From assembly GCF_001278755.1 (NCBI RefSeq), contig NZ_CP012601.1, forward strand, positions 372,001 to 436,000: a DNA stretch of 64,000 bases, in the 5' to 3' direction. The notes below the pieces were generated by a model. The model had not been told where the DNA came from and did not search any database. It was given only the letters and a program-made list of their open reading frames with translations. Of the stretch, positions 47,368 through 56,891 are shown in pieces. Positions within the stretch are counted from its first letter, which is position 1. Every line of letters begins with the position of its first letter. This DNA is from Bacillus sp. FJAT-22090 (GTDB taxonomy: Bacteria; Bacillota; Bacilli; Bacillales_A; Planococcaceae). A program made the translations under genes and the position numbers.

Positions 47368-48729
47368 ATGTCGATGTTATATAAGGAGCTACAGCCAGCA
47401 GACATGTATATGATTCGCTTGCCATATTCTTTCTCTGATTATGATCGTCAATTATTAACGTTGTTGTATCAACCATTAATTGGTGCAGAAGGAATAAGCC
47501 TGTATCTTACTTTGTGGGCTGATGGAGAGCTTAAAAGTGAGGAACAATGGCAGCATTATCAGCTTATGAACTTACTTGGGGTATCAATAGGTAAAATATT
47601 TCAGGCAAGAATCGCTTTAGAAGCTATTGGATTACTTCGCTCATGGCAAAAGACCGAAAATGATACACGAATTTTTTATTATGAACTTGCTGCTCCATTA
47701 GATGCAGAATCGTTTCTAAAGGATCCTTTGTTGTCTATGTTTCTATTAAACAAAATAGGGGAAAAAGCATATAAGCGACTAAGAAGTCGCTTCATTCAAA
47801 CTCCTAATTGGAATGATGGCTTCAAAGACGTTTCACGTACCTTTATGGATGTATTTAAACCGTCTACAAAAACAGTCCAACCTGTCCCTTATAATGATGC
47901 ATTTGAATCAAAGAGTAGGAATTCTGCATTGCCTTTTTACTTTGAAGAGTTTGACTTTACTTTGCTTCAAGACGGTTTATCAGAGCAACTTGTTCCGAAA
48001 TCAGCCTTAACTATTGAAGCAAAACAGGTAATAGCTAAGTTAGCTTTTTTATATAATCTCGGTCCAATTGAAATGCAAAAAGTGGTGATTCTAGCATTAG
48101 ATGACGATTTGCACTTATCAGATGCAAGATTGAAAAAAGCGTGTGCAGACTATTATAAGTTGACCGTATCAAAGAAAGCTCCTGTTATTCAAAATATAGC
48201 TAAGGCTAAAAAAAGTGTAAGTGAAAATAGTAAGCCATTAACTAAAGAGGAAGAACTTATTCATTATTTAGAAACAACTTCACCAGTTACTGTGTTAAAA
48301 GATATTGCAAATGGGAAGGAACCTATTCTTGCGGATGTTCAATTAGCGAACCATTTAGTGTCTCATTACAATATGCCTGTAGGAGTAGTAAATGTTTTAT
48401 TGCAATATGTATTACTTAGAACAGATATGAAATTAACTAAAAACTACGCGGAAAAAATAGCATCTCATTGGATGAGAAAAGATGTCAAAACGGCAAAAGA
48501 GGCAATGGAGTTAGCTAGAAATGAACATGAACAATATTTAAAATGGAAGAATGAAGGTTCTAAACAAAAATCCTATTCGAAAAAACCGACCAGAGAAGAA
48601 AAGGTACCAGATTGGTTTTATAAAAAAGATGGCGAAACAAAGCAATCGGGAACTGCAACAAACAATATTCAAAACATTGATGAAGAGCGAAAAAAGCTAT
48701 TAGCTGAATTAGGCGTAACGAAAAGGTAG
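47368..48729 (+). CDS. dnaB: DnaB, replication initiation and membrane attachment protein (Bacillus type)
   Basis: 453 aa. This is the Gram-positive helicase-loading factor, not the E. coli DnaB helicase. A winged-helix-like N-terminal domain (to about 150) is followed by a DnaB/DnaD C-terminal domain (about 290-390, EELIHYLETTSPVTVLKDI and IASHWMRKDVKTAKEAM) and a basic tail. With DnaD and DnaI it loads the replicative helicase at oriC and stalled forks. The dnaI gene starts eight bases after its stop. Confidence 0.95.
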   Translation: MSMLYKELQPADMYMIRLPYSFSDYDRQLLTLLYQPLIGAEGISLYLTLWADGELKSEEQWQHYQLMNLLGVSIGKIFQARIALEAIGLLRSWQKTENDTRIFYYELAAPLDAESFLKDPLLSMFLLNKIGEKAYKRLRSRFIQTPNWNDGFKDVSRTFMDVFKPSTKTVQPVPYNDAFESKSRNSALPFYFEEFDFTLLQDGLSEQLVPKSALTIEAKQVIAKLAFLYNLGPIEMQKVVILALDDDLHLSDARLKKACADYYKLTVSKKAPVIQNIAKAKKSVSENSKPLTKEEELIHYLETTSPVTVLKDIANGKEPILADVQLANHLVSHYNMPVGVVNVLLQYVLLRTDMKLTKNYAEKIASHWMRKDVKTAKEAMELARNEHEQYLKWKNEGSKQKSYSKKPTREEKVPDWFYKKDGETKQSGTATNNIQNIDEERKKLLAELGVTKR

Positions 48730-48737
48730 GTGACATT

Positions 48738-49679
48738 ATGGAACGAATTAATGAAACATTAAAAAGGGTTATTACACCAGAATTTACTTCGAGGCTCGAT
48801 GAAATGAAACAAGAGGTGCTTGAGGATCCAGGCGTTCAACTATTCCTTGAAGAAAATGCTGCTCATATTTCGAAGCAAATGGTAGACCGAAGCTTAAGTA
48901 AGTTATATGAATATAAGTCACAATCTCATGATTGTGGTGCATGCCAATCTCTTGAATTGTGTACGAATTACATGAAAGGCTATGAACCAAGGCTTGTATT
49001 GGATCGGAATCTGATTGATCTTGAATATGTTCGATGCAAGCGAGGAGTAATTGAGGATGAACGAAAAAAAGTAACATCCATGATTAATAGTATTCATATG
49101 CCGAAAGAGGTAATGGAGTCTAACTTGGCAGGTGTTGACTTAGAGGATGGTAGTAGAGTAGTAGCAGTTCGAGCTGCTAAAAACTTTTTAAATGAATGGG
49201 AGCAAACTTCTACATTACCGAAAAAGGGACTATATATTCATGGACAATTCGGTGTAGGTAAATCTTATTTACTTGGAGCACTTGCAAATGAATTGGCAGC
49301 CAGACATATCCATTCGGTAGTTGTTTACGTTCCAGAGTTTTTCCGTGAAATGAAGCAAGCAATTCAAGATAATTCTCTTGCAGAAAAAATTGAATTCGTA
49401 AAACGTGCGCCTGTTTTAATGCTAGATGATATTGGAGCAGAGACAATGACTAGTTGGACGAGGGATGAAATATTAGGGACAATTCTACATTACCGAATGT
49501 CCGAACAGCTCCCAACTTTTATGACATCCAATTTTAATTATGACGAATTGGAACATCATTTATCCTTCACGCAGCGAGGAGAAAAAGAGGTCGTCAAAGC
49601 TGGACGAATTATGGAAAGAATCCGAGCGCTTACGAATCCAATTCCACTTCAGGGAAAGAATTGGCGAGAAGAAAAATAG
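48738..49679 (+). CDS. dnaI: DnaI, primosomal AAA+ helicase loader
   Basis: 313 aa. The N-terminal helicase-binding domain includes the zinc ligands of CGACQSLELC (about residues 73-82). The AAA+ domain has Walker A GQFGVGKS and Walker B VLMLDDIGAE. Works with dnaB just upstream. The T-box promoter of thrS overlaps the end of this gene. Confidence 0.96.
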   Translation: MERINETLKRVITPEFTSRLDEMKQEVLEDPGVQLFLEENAAHISKQMVDRSLSKLYEYKSQSHDCGACQSLELCTNYMKGYEPRLVLDRNLIDLEYVRCKRGVIEDERKKVTSMINSIHMPKEVMESNLAGVDLEDGSRVVAVRAAKNFLNEWEQTSTLPKKGLYIHGQFGVGKSYLLGALANELAARHIHSVVVYVPEFFREMKQAIQDNSLAEKIEFVKRAPVLMLDDIGAETMTSWTRDEILGTILHYRMSEQLPTFMTSNFNYDELEHHLSFTQRGEKEVVKAGRIMERIRALTNPIPLQGKNWREEK

Positions 49680-49683
49680 CTAC

Positions 49684-49712
49684 TTGCAAATGATTTTTGA
49701 GTGGCGTATAAT
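49684..49712 (+). promoter_or_regulatory. thrS T-box promoter
   Basis: TTGCAA (49684-49689), 17-bp spacer, TATAAT (49707-49712), starting four bases after the dnaI stop. Confidence 0.8.
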
Positions 49713-49718
49713 CATTCA

Positions 49719-49977
49719 CATAAGAATAAAGAAATGCGTAGAAGAGGACAACAATCAGTTTGTACGACTTTATAGAGAGAGAAGCCAAGGCTGCAAGCTT
49801 CTTAAGTATCGGCAATCGATTTACCACCTCCGAGCAGTAGTTGTGAATTTAACAGCAATTACCGGTGACCGGCCCGTTAGCCGATGCAGAGCTTCGTCTA
49901 TTTACAGATTTAATAGACAGAAGAAGGGTGGAACCACGATAGTACCTCGTCCCTTTATAGGGACGGGGTTTTTTTGT
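49719..49977 (+). ncRNA. T-box riboswitch controlling thrS
   Basis: Senses uncharged tRNA-Thr and controls transcription termination. The T-box sequence GGGTGGAACCACG is at 49926-49938. Stem I apical parts are recognisable (GAAGC...GCTTC, about 49784-49804). Tandem ACC triplets at 49823-49828 contain the probable Thr specifier, although I did not fold stem I. Terminator CCTCGTCCC (49945-49953) / GGGACGGGG (49960-49968) with seven T residues. An apparent open frame across this region is not a gene. Confidence 0.92.
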
Positions 49978-50030
49978 TGTTTTCCGGTAATAAATGCATA
50001 CGCTTTACCTAAATAAAAGGAGTGTTCAAA

Positions 50031-51962
50031 ATGGCAGAAGTTATTAAGTTGAAATTTCCAGATGGAGCAGTAAAAGAATTTCCGATTTCTACAACAACAG
50101 AAGAAATCGCTCAATCCATTAGCCCAGGCTTACGTAAAAAAGCACTTGCAGGAAAGTTAAGTGGAAAGTTAGTGGATTTAAAAACTCCTATAACAGAAGA
50201 TGGAGAAATCGCGATTATTACACCTGAATCAGATGAAGCACTAGAAATCTTACGACATAGTACAGCTCATTTACTTGCTCAGGCAGTGAAACGTTTGTTT
50301 AAAGATGTGAAACTTGGAATAGGTCCAGTTATCGAAAATGGATTCTATTATGATATTGATTCGCCAGAACCAATAACTGCAGAAGATTTAGTGCTAATCG
50401 AAAAAGAAATGAAAAAAATCATCAATGAAAATATTGAAATCGTTCGACATGATGTATCTCGTCAAGATGCATACGACAAATTCAAAGAAATTGATGATGA
50501 ATATAAATTAGAACTTTTAGAAGCGATTCCTGAAAATGAACAAGTATCCATTTATGAGCAAGGCGATTTTTTTGATCTTTGCAGAGGAGTACATGTTCCT
50601 TCTACTGGAAAATTAAAAGAATTTAAATTGTTAAGCATTGCTGGAGCCTACTGGCGTGGAAATAGCGACAATAAAATGCTTCAACGTATTTATGGTACTG
50701 CATTCTTCAAAAAAGAAGAGCTTGCTCATCACCTACAAATGCTAGAAGAAGCAAAAGAACGTGACCATCGTAAAATAGGGAAAGAATTAGATTTGTTTAT
50801 GACTTCCCAAAAAGTTGGACAAGGTTTACCACTATGGTTGCCTAATGGTGCTACAATTCGTCGTGTGATCGAGCGCTATATTGTAGATAAAGAGCTTAAA
50901 CTTGGATATAAACATGTGTATACTCCTGTATTAGGGTCCAAAGATCTTTATGAAACATCTGGACATTGGGAGCACTATCAAGATTCTATGTTCCCACCAA
51001 TGGAAATGGATAATGAGACATTAGTGTTGCGTCCAATGAATTGTCCACACCATATGATGATATTTAAAAATGGTATGCACTCTTATAGAAATCTTCCATT
51101 ACGAATTGCTGAGCTTGGAACTATGCACCGTTATGAAATGTCTGGTGCTGTATCAGGTTTACAACGTGTACGTGGGATGACATTGAATGATGCTCACTTA
51201 TTTGTTCGTCCTGACCAAATCAAGGCAGAATTCCAAAAGGTAGTTGAGTTAATCATCTCTGTCTATAAGGATTTCGATTTAACAGATTACTCATTCCGTC
51301 TTTCTTATCGTGATCCAGAAGATAAAGAAAAATATTTTGATGATGATGTAATGTGGGAAAAAGCACAAAGTATGTTAAAAGAGGCAATGGATGAGCTAGG
51401 CTTAGATTACTTCGAAGCAGAAGGTGAAGCTGCATTCTACGGACCTAAACTTGATGTGCAAGTAAAAACAGCTATTGGTAAAGAAGAAACATTATCAACG
51501 GTACAACTTGACTTCTTATTGCCAGAACGATTTGATTTATCATACGTTGGGGAAGATGGTAAGCCACATCGACCAGTCGTTATTCACCGTGGTGTCGTTT
51601 CTACAATGGAGCGTTTCGTTGCATTTTTGATTGAAGAATATAAAGGTGCATTCCCAACTTGGTTAGCACCAGTTCAAGTTGAAATCATTCCAGTATCCAA
51701 TGAGGTCCATTTCGATTACGCAAAACAAGTGGAGGAAAGACTAGTTGCTGCTGGATTCCGAGTTGAAATGGATGACCGAGAAGAAAAATTAGGTTATAAA
51801 ATTCGTGAAGCACAAATGCAAAAAATTCCGTACATGCTTGTTCTTGGAGATAAAGAATTAGAAGCAGGTAATGTAAATGTACGTAAATATGGAGAGCAAC
51901 AATCAGAAAGTATTCCATTTGATGAATTCCTTGCTCGAATTCAACAAGAAGTTTCTCACTAA
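50031..51962 (+). CDS. thrS: Threonyl-tRNA synthetase
   Basis: 643 aa: TGS domain (1-62), editing domain with [11 protein letters not shown], class II catalytic core ([10 protein letters not shown] zinc and motif 2 region, motif 3 near [11 protein letters not shown]), and an anticodon-binding domain from about 540. ATG 50031 with AAAAGGAG upstream is chosen over GTG 50022. Controlled by the T-box just before it. Confidence 0.97.
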   Translation: MAEVIKLKFPDGAVKEFPISTTTEEIAQSISPGLRKKALAGKLSGKLVDLKTPITEDGEIAIITPESDEALEILRHSTAHLLAQAVKRLFKDVKLGIGPVIENGFYYDIDSPEPITAEDLVLIEKEMKKIINENIEIVRHDVSRQDAYDKFKEIDDEYKLELLEAIPENEQVSIYEQGDFFDLCRGVHVPSTGKLKEFKLLSIAGAYWRGNSDNKMLQRIYGTAFFKKEELAHHLQMLEEAKERDHRKIGKELDLFMTSQKVGQGLPLWLPNGATIRRVIERYIVDKELKLGYKHVYTPVLGSKDLYETSGHWEHYQDSMFPPMEMDNETLVLRPMNCPHHMMIFKNGMHSYRNLPLRIAELGTMHRYEMSGAVSGLQRVRGMTLNDAHLFVRPDQIKAEFQKVVELIISVYKDFDLTDYSFRLSYRDPEDKEKYFDDDVMWEKAQSMLKEAMDELGLDYFEAEGEAAFYGPKLDVQVKTAIGKEETLSTVQLDFLLPERFDLSYVGEDGKPHRPVVIHRGVVSTMERFVAFLIEEYKGAFPTWLAPVQVEIIPVSNEVHFDYAKQVEERLVAAGFRVEMDDREEKLGYKIREAQMQKIPYMLVLGDKELEAGNVNVRKYGEQQSESIPFDEFLARIQQEVSH

Positions 51963-51971
51963 TATTTTATG

Positions 51972-52000
51972 TTGACATGCCTAGTACAACATGGTATAGT
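51972..52000 (+). promoter_or_regulatory. infC operon promoter
   Basis: A consensus TTGACA (51972-51977), 17-bp spacer with TGG next to TATAGT (51995-52000). Confidence 0.85.
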
Positions 52001-52006
52001 TAATAA

Positions 52007-52172
52007 GGTTATTGAATACAAGTTTGTGGTATAAGAAGAGGCTGCCCGCTTCTCACCTGTTCGACACAGCAAGTCGTTGACTGGTAAGCACACGATCGAC
52101 TGTAATATGTAGGTTGCTACATGTTCTCATATCGGCGGGCAGACATACATCTTATGTCTGCTCGTTTTTTTA
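52007..52172 (+). ncRNA. L20-type ribosomal protein leader of infC-rpmI-rplT
   Basis: The terminator CGGGCAGACATA (52136-52147) / TATGTCTGCTCG (52153-52164) with a T tract is preceded by GCTGCCCGC near 52042, which can pair with the 5' terminator arm. This gives an antiterminator/terminator switch. The arrangement matches the L20-binding leader of B. subtilis infC, where excess L20 stabilises termination. Confidence 0.8.
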
Positions 52173-52259
52173 TTTGATCGAAAACGGCGTAAGTAATTCG
52201 TTTCTACGGAATTTATGCCCAAACCATGTATTCGCGACACTATCTGGAGGTGGATTGTT

Positions 52260-52778
52260 ATTAGCAAAGACATGTATGTGAACGATGGCATTCGAGCTCG
52301 CGAACTACGAGTAATTGATCAGAATGGTGATCAATTAGGTTTAAAAACACGTAACGAAGCACTTGAAATTGCAGGTCGTGTAAATTTGGATCTTGTCCTT
52401 GTGGCTCCTCAAGCCAAGCCGCCGGTCGCTCGTATCATGGACTATGGTAAATTCAAATTTGAGCAGCAAAAGAAAGATCGTGAAGTTCGTAAAAATCAAA
52501 AAATCATCGTAATGAAAGAGGTTCGTTTGAGCCCAACAATAGATGAACATGATTTCCAAACGAAATTGAAAAATGCGATCAAGTTCCTTGAAAAAGGAGA
52601 TAAAGTGAAAGCATCTATTCGTTTTAAAGGTCGTGCCATTACTCATAAAGAGATTGGTCAACGAGTATTAGATCGTTTTGCTGAAGCTTGTACGGAAGTA
52701 TCCACAATCGAGTCAAAACCGAAAATGGATGGCCGTAGCATGTTCTTAGTGCTTGCACCAAAGAACGAAAAACAGTAA
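52260..52778 (+). CDS. infC: Translation initiation factor IF-3, AUU start
   Basis: 172 aa, beginning [20 protein letters not shown] at an ATT codon (52260-52262). GGAGGTGG (52247-52254) is spaced for this codon, and the sequence upstream has no family similarity, so an ATG at 52215 is not the start. Rare AUU starts are a hallmark of infC and let IF-3 repress its own translation by rejecting non-standard starts. N-terminal and C-terminal IF-3 domains are complete ([20 protein letters not shown] in the linker). Confidence 0.95.
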   Translation: MSKDMYVNDGIRARELRVIDQNGDQLGLKTRNEALEIAGRVNLDLVLVAPQAKPPVARIMDYGKFKFEQQKKDREVRKNQKIIVMKEVRLSPTIDEHDFQTKLKNAIKFLEKGDKVKASIRFKGRAITHKEIGQRVLDRFAEACTEVSTIESKPKMDGRSMFLVLAPKNEKQ

Positions 52779-52808
52779 TAGAGTACAATTGTTTAGGAGG
52801 AATTCGAC

Positions 52809-53009
52809 ATGCCGAAAATGAAAACTCACCGTGGAGCTGCGAAACGTTTCAAAAAAACGGGTACAGGTAAATTAAAACATGACCGTGCTTTTGGAAGCCA
52901 CTTATTCGCTAACAAATCTACTAAAGCTAAACGTAAATTACGTAAAACTAAAGTAGCTTCTTCAGGCGATTACAAACGTATCAAAACTTTACTTACTTAC
53001 ATGAAATAA
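52809..53009 (+). CDS. rpmI: 50S ribosomal protein L35
   Basis: 66 aa, [18 protein letters not shown] at the start, highly basic. TTAGGAGG precedes the ATG. Lies between infC and rplT as in nearly all bacteria. Confidence 0.98.
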   Translation: MPKMKTHRGAAKRFKKTGTGKLKHDRAFGSHLFANKSTKAKRKLRKTKVASSGDYKRIKTLLTYMK

Positions 53010-53055
53010 TAAGAGAAATTCAATCATTCGAAAGAATAGCAGGAGGTAATGAACT

Positions 53056-53415
53056 ATGCCACGCGTAAAAGGCGGAACAGTGACGCGCAAGCGTCGTAAA
53101 AGAGTATTAAAATTAGCTAAAGGTTATTACGGTTCAAAACATACATTATATAAAGTAGCAAACCAACAGGTTATGAAATCATTAATGTATGCATACCGTG
53201 ACCGTCGTAACAAAAAACGTGATTTCCGTAAACTATGGATTACACGTATCAATGCGGCAGCACGTATGAACGGACTTTCTTATAGCCGTTTAATGCACGG
53301 ATTAAAATTAGCTGAAATCGAAGTAAACCGTAAAATGTTAGCTGACTTAGCTGTAACTGATGCAGCAGCATTTACACAACTTGCAGATGCAGCAAAAAAA
53401 GCAATCAATAAATAA
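53056..53415 (+). CDS. rplT: 50S ribosomal protein L20
   Basis: 119 aa, [16 protein letters not shown] at the start; conserved [13 protein letters not shown] near the middle. Assembly protein and autoregulator of the operon by binding the leader upstream of infC. AGGAGG precedes ATG 53056. A strong terminator follows. Confidence 0.98.
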   Translation: MPRVKGGTVTRKRRKRVLKLAKGYYGSKHTLYKVANQQVMKSLMYAYRDRRNKKRDFRKLWITRINAAARMNGLSYSRLMHGLKLAEIEVNRKMLADLAVTDAAAFTQLADAAKKAINK

Positions 53416-53430
53416 TTTATAGATAAAAAG

Positions 53431-53458
53431 GCTGATAGAGATTCTATCAGCTTTTTTT
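53431..53458 (+). terminator. Terminator of infC-rpmI-rplT
   Basis: Perfect 8-bp stem GCTGATAG / CTATCAGC followed by seven T residues. Confidence 0.92.
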
Positions 53459-53474
53459 GTACAAGGAGTATCCA

Positions 53475-53759
53475 ATGACAGAGATTATCCTAATATTTAT
53501 TTTAGTAATGTCCATTTTTGCATTTTTCGTTATGGGATATGACAAGTCTCAAGCAAAAAAACATAAACAAAGAGTTTCGGAGAAAACATTGTGGACGCTC
53601 GCTATCTTTGGTGGGGGAATTGGCGCATACATTGGAATGCAATTCTTTAGACATAAAACAAAGCATACCAATTTTCGCGTTGGCTTTTTAATGTTATTAA
53701 TACTATATGTATTCTTGATTTTTTGGCTCTTGAAACCAGACAATCCTACTTTAACATAG
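53475..53759 (+). CDS. ysdA: YsdA, DUF1294 membrane protein
   Basis: 94 aa with three hydrophobic segments and the DUF1294 motifs YDKSQAKKHKQRVSEKTLW and GGGIGAYIGMQFFRHKTKH. Function unknown. AAGGAG precedes ATG 53475 (an in-frame TTG at 53457 lies inside the rplT terminator). The 5' arm of its own terminator is within its last codons. Confidence 0.9.
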   Translation: MTEIILIFILVMSIFAFFVMGYDKSQAKKHKQRVSEKTLWTLAIFGGGIGAYIGMQFFRHKTKHTNFRVGFLMLLILYVFLIFWLLKPDNPTLT

Positions 53760-53780
53760 GATGTCTGGTTTTTTTTCAAA
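53733..53780 (+). terminator. Terminator of ysdA, overlapping its coding end
   Basis: AAACCAGACAATCCTA (53733-53748) pairs, with one bulge, with TAGGATGTCTGGTTT (53757-53771), followed by T residues. The stop codon is inside the 3' arm. Confidence 0.85.
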
Positions 53781-53875
53781 TGAAGTATAAACACCATATC
53801 AAGACTCTAGACCCGGAAAGATTCTTAAAAAAGTCTCAAAATGAACATAGGTATTGCACTAGATTAGCGCTTATT

Positions 53876-54259
53876 TTATTCTTCTTTCATTAGTTGTTCT
53901 ATCGGGCTTTTCCAATTAATTTTAGCAGCTGGATAACTCATTTTGATTTCGTTATGTAAAAACCGAAAATCTTCTTTAGTAAATCCTTGCAACTTGGATG
54001 AATCTTTTGTCCAAACAAATATAGAAACGACTTCAAAAGCTTGGTCAGTAGTACCTAAATATTTTTCTCCCTCAAAAATTGCACCTTTATAAGTAATAAA
54101 AAAGTTTTTCCTAACATTTTTAATATCATCATAAAAATAGTATTGTTCCTTCTCGTAGGCCTCATCAAGTTTTCTTTTAGGATCAAACAAGTAACGTAGA
54201 ATTTTATAAAAAACATATATAATAAGGGCAATTATAAGCAATCGTAGTATATGGACCAT
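53876..54259 (-). CDS. ysdB: YsdB family membrane-anchored protein
   Basis: 127 aa starting MVHILRLLIIALIIYVFYKILRYLFDP, one N-terminal membrane anchor, then a cytoplasmic part of unknown fold (EKEQYYFYDDIKNVRKNFFITYKG). A longer frame exists to 54325, but AAGGAGG is directly before the ATG at 54259. In B. subtilis ysdB is in the sigma-W regulon and its neighbours are the same. No function is known. Confidence 0.85.
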   Translation of the reverse strand: MVHILRLLIIALIIYVFYKILRYLFDPKRKLDEAYEKEQYYFYDDIKNVRKNFFITYKGAIFEGEKYLGTTDQAFEVVSIFVWTKDSSKLQGFTKEDFRFLHNEIKMSYPAAKINWKSPIEQLMKEE

Positions 54260-54352
54260 TTGAAATGTCCTCCTTGTAAAATACATAGTAACTGCTATAC
54301 GATAGAAGGGGTAGTTTGGTTTCAAAATAATATAAAATTTTTGGAGGAAAAC

Positions 54353-54838
54353 ATGAATTTAAATAAACTTTTTACAATGCAGCAAGCTTTAGATCAATAT
54401 ATTCAGTCAAATAAACAAGTGAAAGAAGATGTTTTTGCGAAAAAAGGGCTCGCTTTGCTTGTAGAATTAGCAGAACTAGCAAATGAAACAAGATGTTTTA
54501 AATTTTGGAGTGAGAAAGGTCCATCTGCACAAAGCGTAATACTAGAAGAGTATGTGGACTCCATCCATTTCTTACTTTCCCTTGGAATTGAAAAAGGATT
54601 TAATGATTTAAAAAGTTGGCCTATCGAAAAAATAGACGCCGATTTAACTGAGCTTTTTCTCTTAACAAATGAGGCGGTGTTATCGTTTTTGAAAAATCCT
54701 ACAAGAATGTATTACGAAAAAATGTGGGTACTGTATGGAGCAATGGCAGAAGAACTTGGCTTTAGCAGTGAAGAGGTATTACAAGCATACATACAAAAAA
54801 ATGAAACAAATTATGAGCGTCAAAAAAGTGGATATTAA
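54353..54838 (+). CDS. All-alpha dimeric dUTPase-like NTP pyrophosphatase
   Basis: 161 aa of the dUTPase_2/MazG-like fold. Metal-binding motifs are E-x-x-E in LLVELAELANETRCFKFWS and E-x-x-D in LEEYVDSIHFLLSLG. It would hydrolyse dUTP (and dUDP) to keep uracil out of DNA. TGGAGG precedes ATG 54353; the longer frame from 54251 runs back through the ysdB promoter region and is rejected. Confidence 0.88.
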   Translation: MNLNKLFTMQQALDQYIQSNKQVKEDVFAKKGLALLVELAELANETRCFKFWSEKGPSAQSVILEEYVDSIHFLLSLGIEKGFNDLKSWPIEKIDADLTELFLLTNEAVLSFLKNPTRMYYEKMWVLYGAMAEELGFSSEEVLQAYIQKNETNYERQKSGY

Positions 54839-54915
54839 GTAATTTTAATGAAACCAAATCAAAAGCAAACCGTAAAAATTACTAGAGTTATTAGTATTTT
54901 TAGGAGGTGTTGCCG

Positions 54916-56820
54916 ATGAAAAAGATGATTAGCACAATTGTTTTATTCATTATGATGTTTTCATTTAGTGTCATTGCAGAGGCTAAATCCTATTCAATCG
55001 AATCGGTTCATATTAAATCATGGATTCAACCAAATGGAGATCTCTTAGTTAATGAAGTATTTACGTATAATTTTGACGGGGAATTTAATAATCTCAGCCG
55101 ATCCTTCCCTAAAATACACGATAATAATGTAATAAACTTCTATGCTTATGAATTATCTCAATTAAAACCAGAGCCTGGATTTATAGATGATGCTACGCTC
55201 AAACAATTAAATGTATCAAAAGAGAATGGAGTTTATCGTACAAAAGTAAATAAAGAGAATCAACAAGTTTCATTTTTATATGTATATACATTAAAAAATA
55301 GTATAAAAGCATATGATTCTTATAGTGAAGCGAAAATAACTTATTTTGAAGATGTGGATGCTCATGATCAGAATATTAATAATGTGACAATTGACTTCAT
55401 TCTTCCTAGTACAACGGATACCTCTAATTTTGATGGTGTGCTTTTTGATAGGAATGCAAAGAAAAATGAAAAGTCACAGTATGGAATTCGATTTAATACT
55501 TCAGTTTCGGAAGCATACACCGAAACAAAAACAAGCTTTTTCTTCCCATCTACTTTGATGACTAATATGGAAAAAACGAAAGCTTCTATTCCTTTACAAC
55601 AAGCAATAGCGAATGAAAAGCGAATACAGAAAGAAACGGAAAAACGTATTTCTTATATAGACAAACTACATGCAATTATTCCAAAAGCTACAATTGGTAT
55701 ACTTATTATCGTCCTTCTTCTTTTTTTATTACCACAAAGGCACTTCTGGCGAAAAGGTTCAAAAGAGGATGTAATGAATACAGATCTATTATATTTATAC
55801 TTTGTAGATCGAGTAGGTAACCCACATCCTAAAGCTTTTTTAGCGGGACTATTTTCAATGGTAGAAAAAGGTGCTGCTACAGTTAGGCAAACAAAAGCAG
55901 CACTTCGTTTTAAAGAGGATTCCCATGCGCCAAAGGAAACACTTGATTTTCGATTAGTTAAAGGATCATTGGCTTCTTCTGATTTTGAGAAACAGATGAT
56001 TAATTGGCTTTTTACAACTAGAAGTGGCTCTAGTAAATGGGCATTTCATTTACACGATGCTGCAGGTGCAGCTAGAAATAACAAGACTTCCAGTTATTTT
56101 CATGGGAGAGTAAAAGACTTTAAGAAGAAGCAAATGAAATGGCATCGTTTAGTTGAAAGTGATTTAGAGGAAGCTGGAACTTTTAATAGTAAGCTTCCCT
56201 TAATAATATTAAGTATATCTACAATCGTTTTAGCTACAATGACAGCTTTTTCTTATTATGCAGATTTACGTAGTAGCTGGGGAATTGGATTTATATTAGC
56301 CATAACATTTCTATTTCTAATTATACTATGGTTAAAAAAACGTTCGAATTTATATTTTTGTATATATATCATTATTATGTATTTCTCAACAACTCCCCTT
56401 GTTAATGATCAATTAGTAAATACTTTAGTGAATTTGTTATTAATGTTCACAGTTTTATATATAGTACTTCCTAGAAATATATTATCCATGAATGCTGTTC
56501 GTGCAAAGGATGCGATACGTTCCTTTAAAAGTAGCATTAAACTAGGTATACCAGGTAATTTAAGTGATAAAGAACAAGAAAAATGGGTTGTCAGGGCTTA
56601 TCTACTTGGTAGAAAAAATGAAAAGAAAGTTTCTTTGCAGGAGATATCAGCTCCTCTTGCTGCTTTGCTTTTAACTTCAACGGATCCACTGGACTATGTT
56701 ACTCAGTCATGGAAGTGGACTAAAGTAGCTTCATCAGACGGAACTTCGTGGGGAGGAGCTTCGAGTGGTGGAAGTGGAGGAGGGAGTGATGGTGGAGGAG
56801 GAGGAGCTGGAGCAGACTAA
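54916..56820 (+). CDS. DUF2207 membrane protein with Gly-rich tail
   Basis: 634 aa. Signal peptide (residues 1-24, ending SVIAEAKS), an extracellular DUF2207 beta domain to about 250 (SIESVHIKSWIQPNGDLLVNE...), a membrane segment at about 258-278, a cytoplasmic stretch and further membrane segments between about 430 and 525. The last 25 residues are mostly Gly and Ser (GGASSGGSGGG...AGAD), typical of this family. TAGGAGG precedes ATG 54916. Function unknown. Confidence 0.88.
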   Translation: MKKMISTIVLFIMMFSFSVIAEAKSYSIESVHIKSWIQPNGDLLVNEVFTYNFDGEFNNLSRSFPKIHDNNVINFYAYELSQLKPEPGFIDDATLKQLNVSKENGVYRTKVNKENQQVSFLYVYTLKNSIKAYDSYSEAKITYFEDVDAHDQNINNVTIDFILPSTTDTSNFDGVLFDRNAKKNEKSQYGIRFNTSVSEAYTETKTSFFFPSTLMTNMEKTKASIPLQQAIANEKRIQKETEKRISYIDKLHAIIPKATIGILIIVLLLFLLPQRHFWRKGSKEDVMNTDLLYLYFVDRVGNPHPKAFLAGLFSMVEKGAATVRQTKAALRFKEDSHAPKETLDFRLVKGSLASSDFEKQMINWLFTTRSGSSKWAFHLHDAAGAARNNKTSSYFHGRVKDFKKKQMKWHRLVESDLEEAGTFNSKLPLIILSISTIVLATMTAFSYYADLRSSWGIGFILAITFLFLIILWLKKRSNLYFCIYIIIMYFSTTPLVNDQLVNTLVNLLLMFTVLYIVLPRNILSMNAVRAKDAIRSFKSSIKLGIPGNLSDKEQEKWVVRAYLLGRKNEKKVSLQEISAPLAALLLTSTDPLDYVTQSWKWTKVASSDGTSWGGASSGGSGGGSDGGGGGAGAD

Positions 56821-56891
56821 CTAGTTAAATTTTGAAAATGCATACATTTTAGAATATAATATATTAGATAGATATTTAGGAGGTCGAAATA

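Noticed and set aside
49540-50016. A 158-codon open frame across the end of dnaI and the thrS leader
   Set aside because: It covers the T-box sequence and terminator, has no ribosome-binding site, and its composition follows the RNA structure.
52215-52259. ATG 52215 as the infC start
   Set aside because: The 15 extra residues match nothing in IF-3, there is no ribosome-binding site before it, and GGAGGTGG points to ATT 52260.
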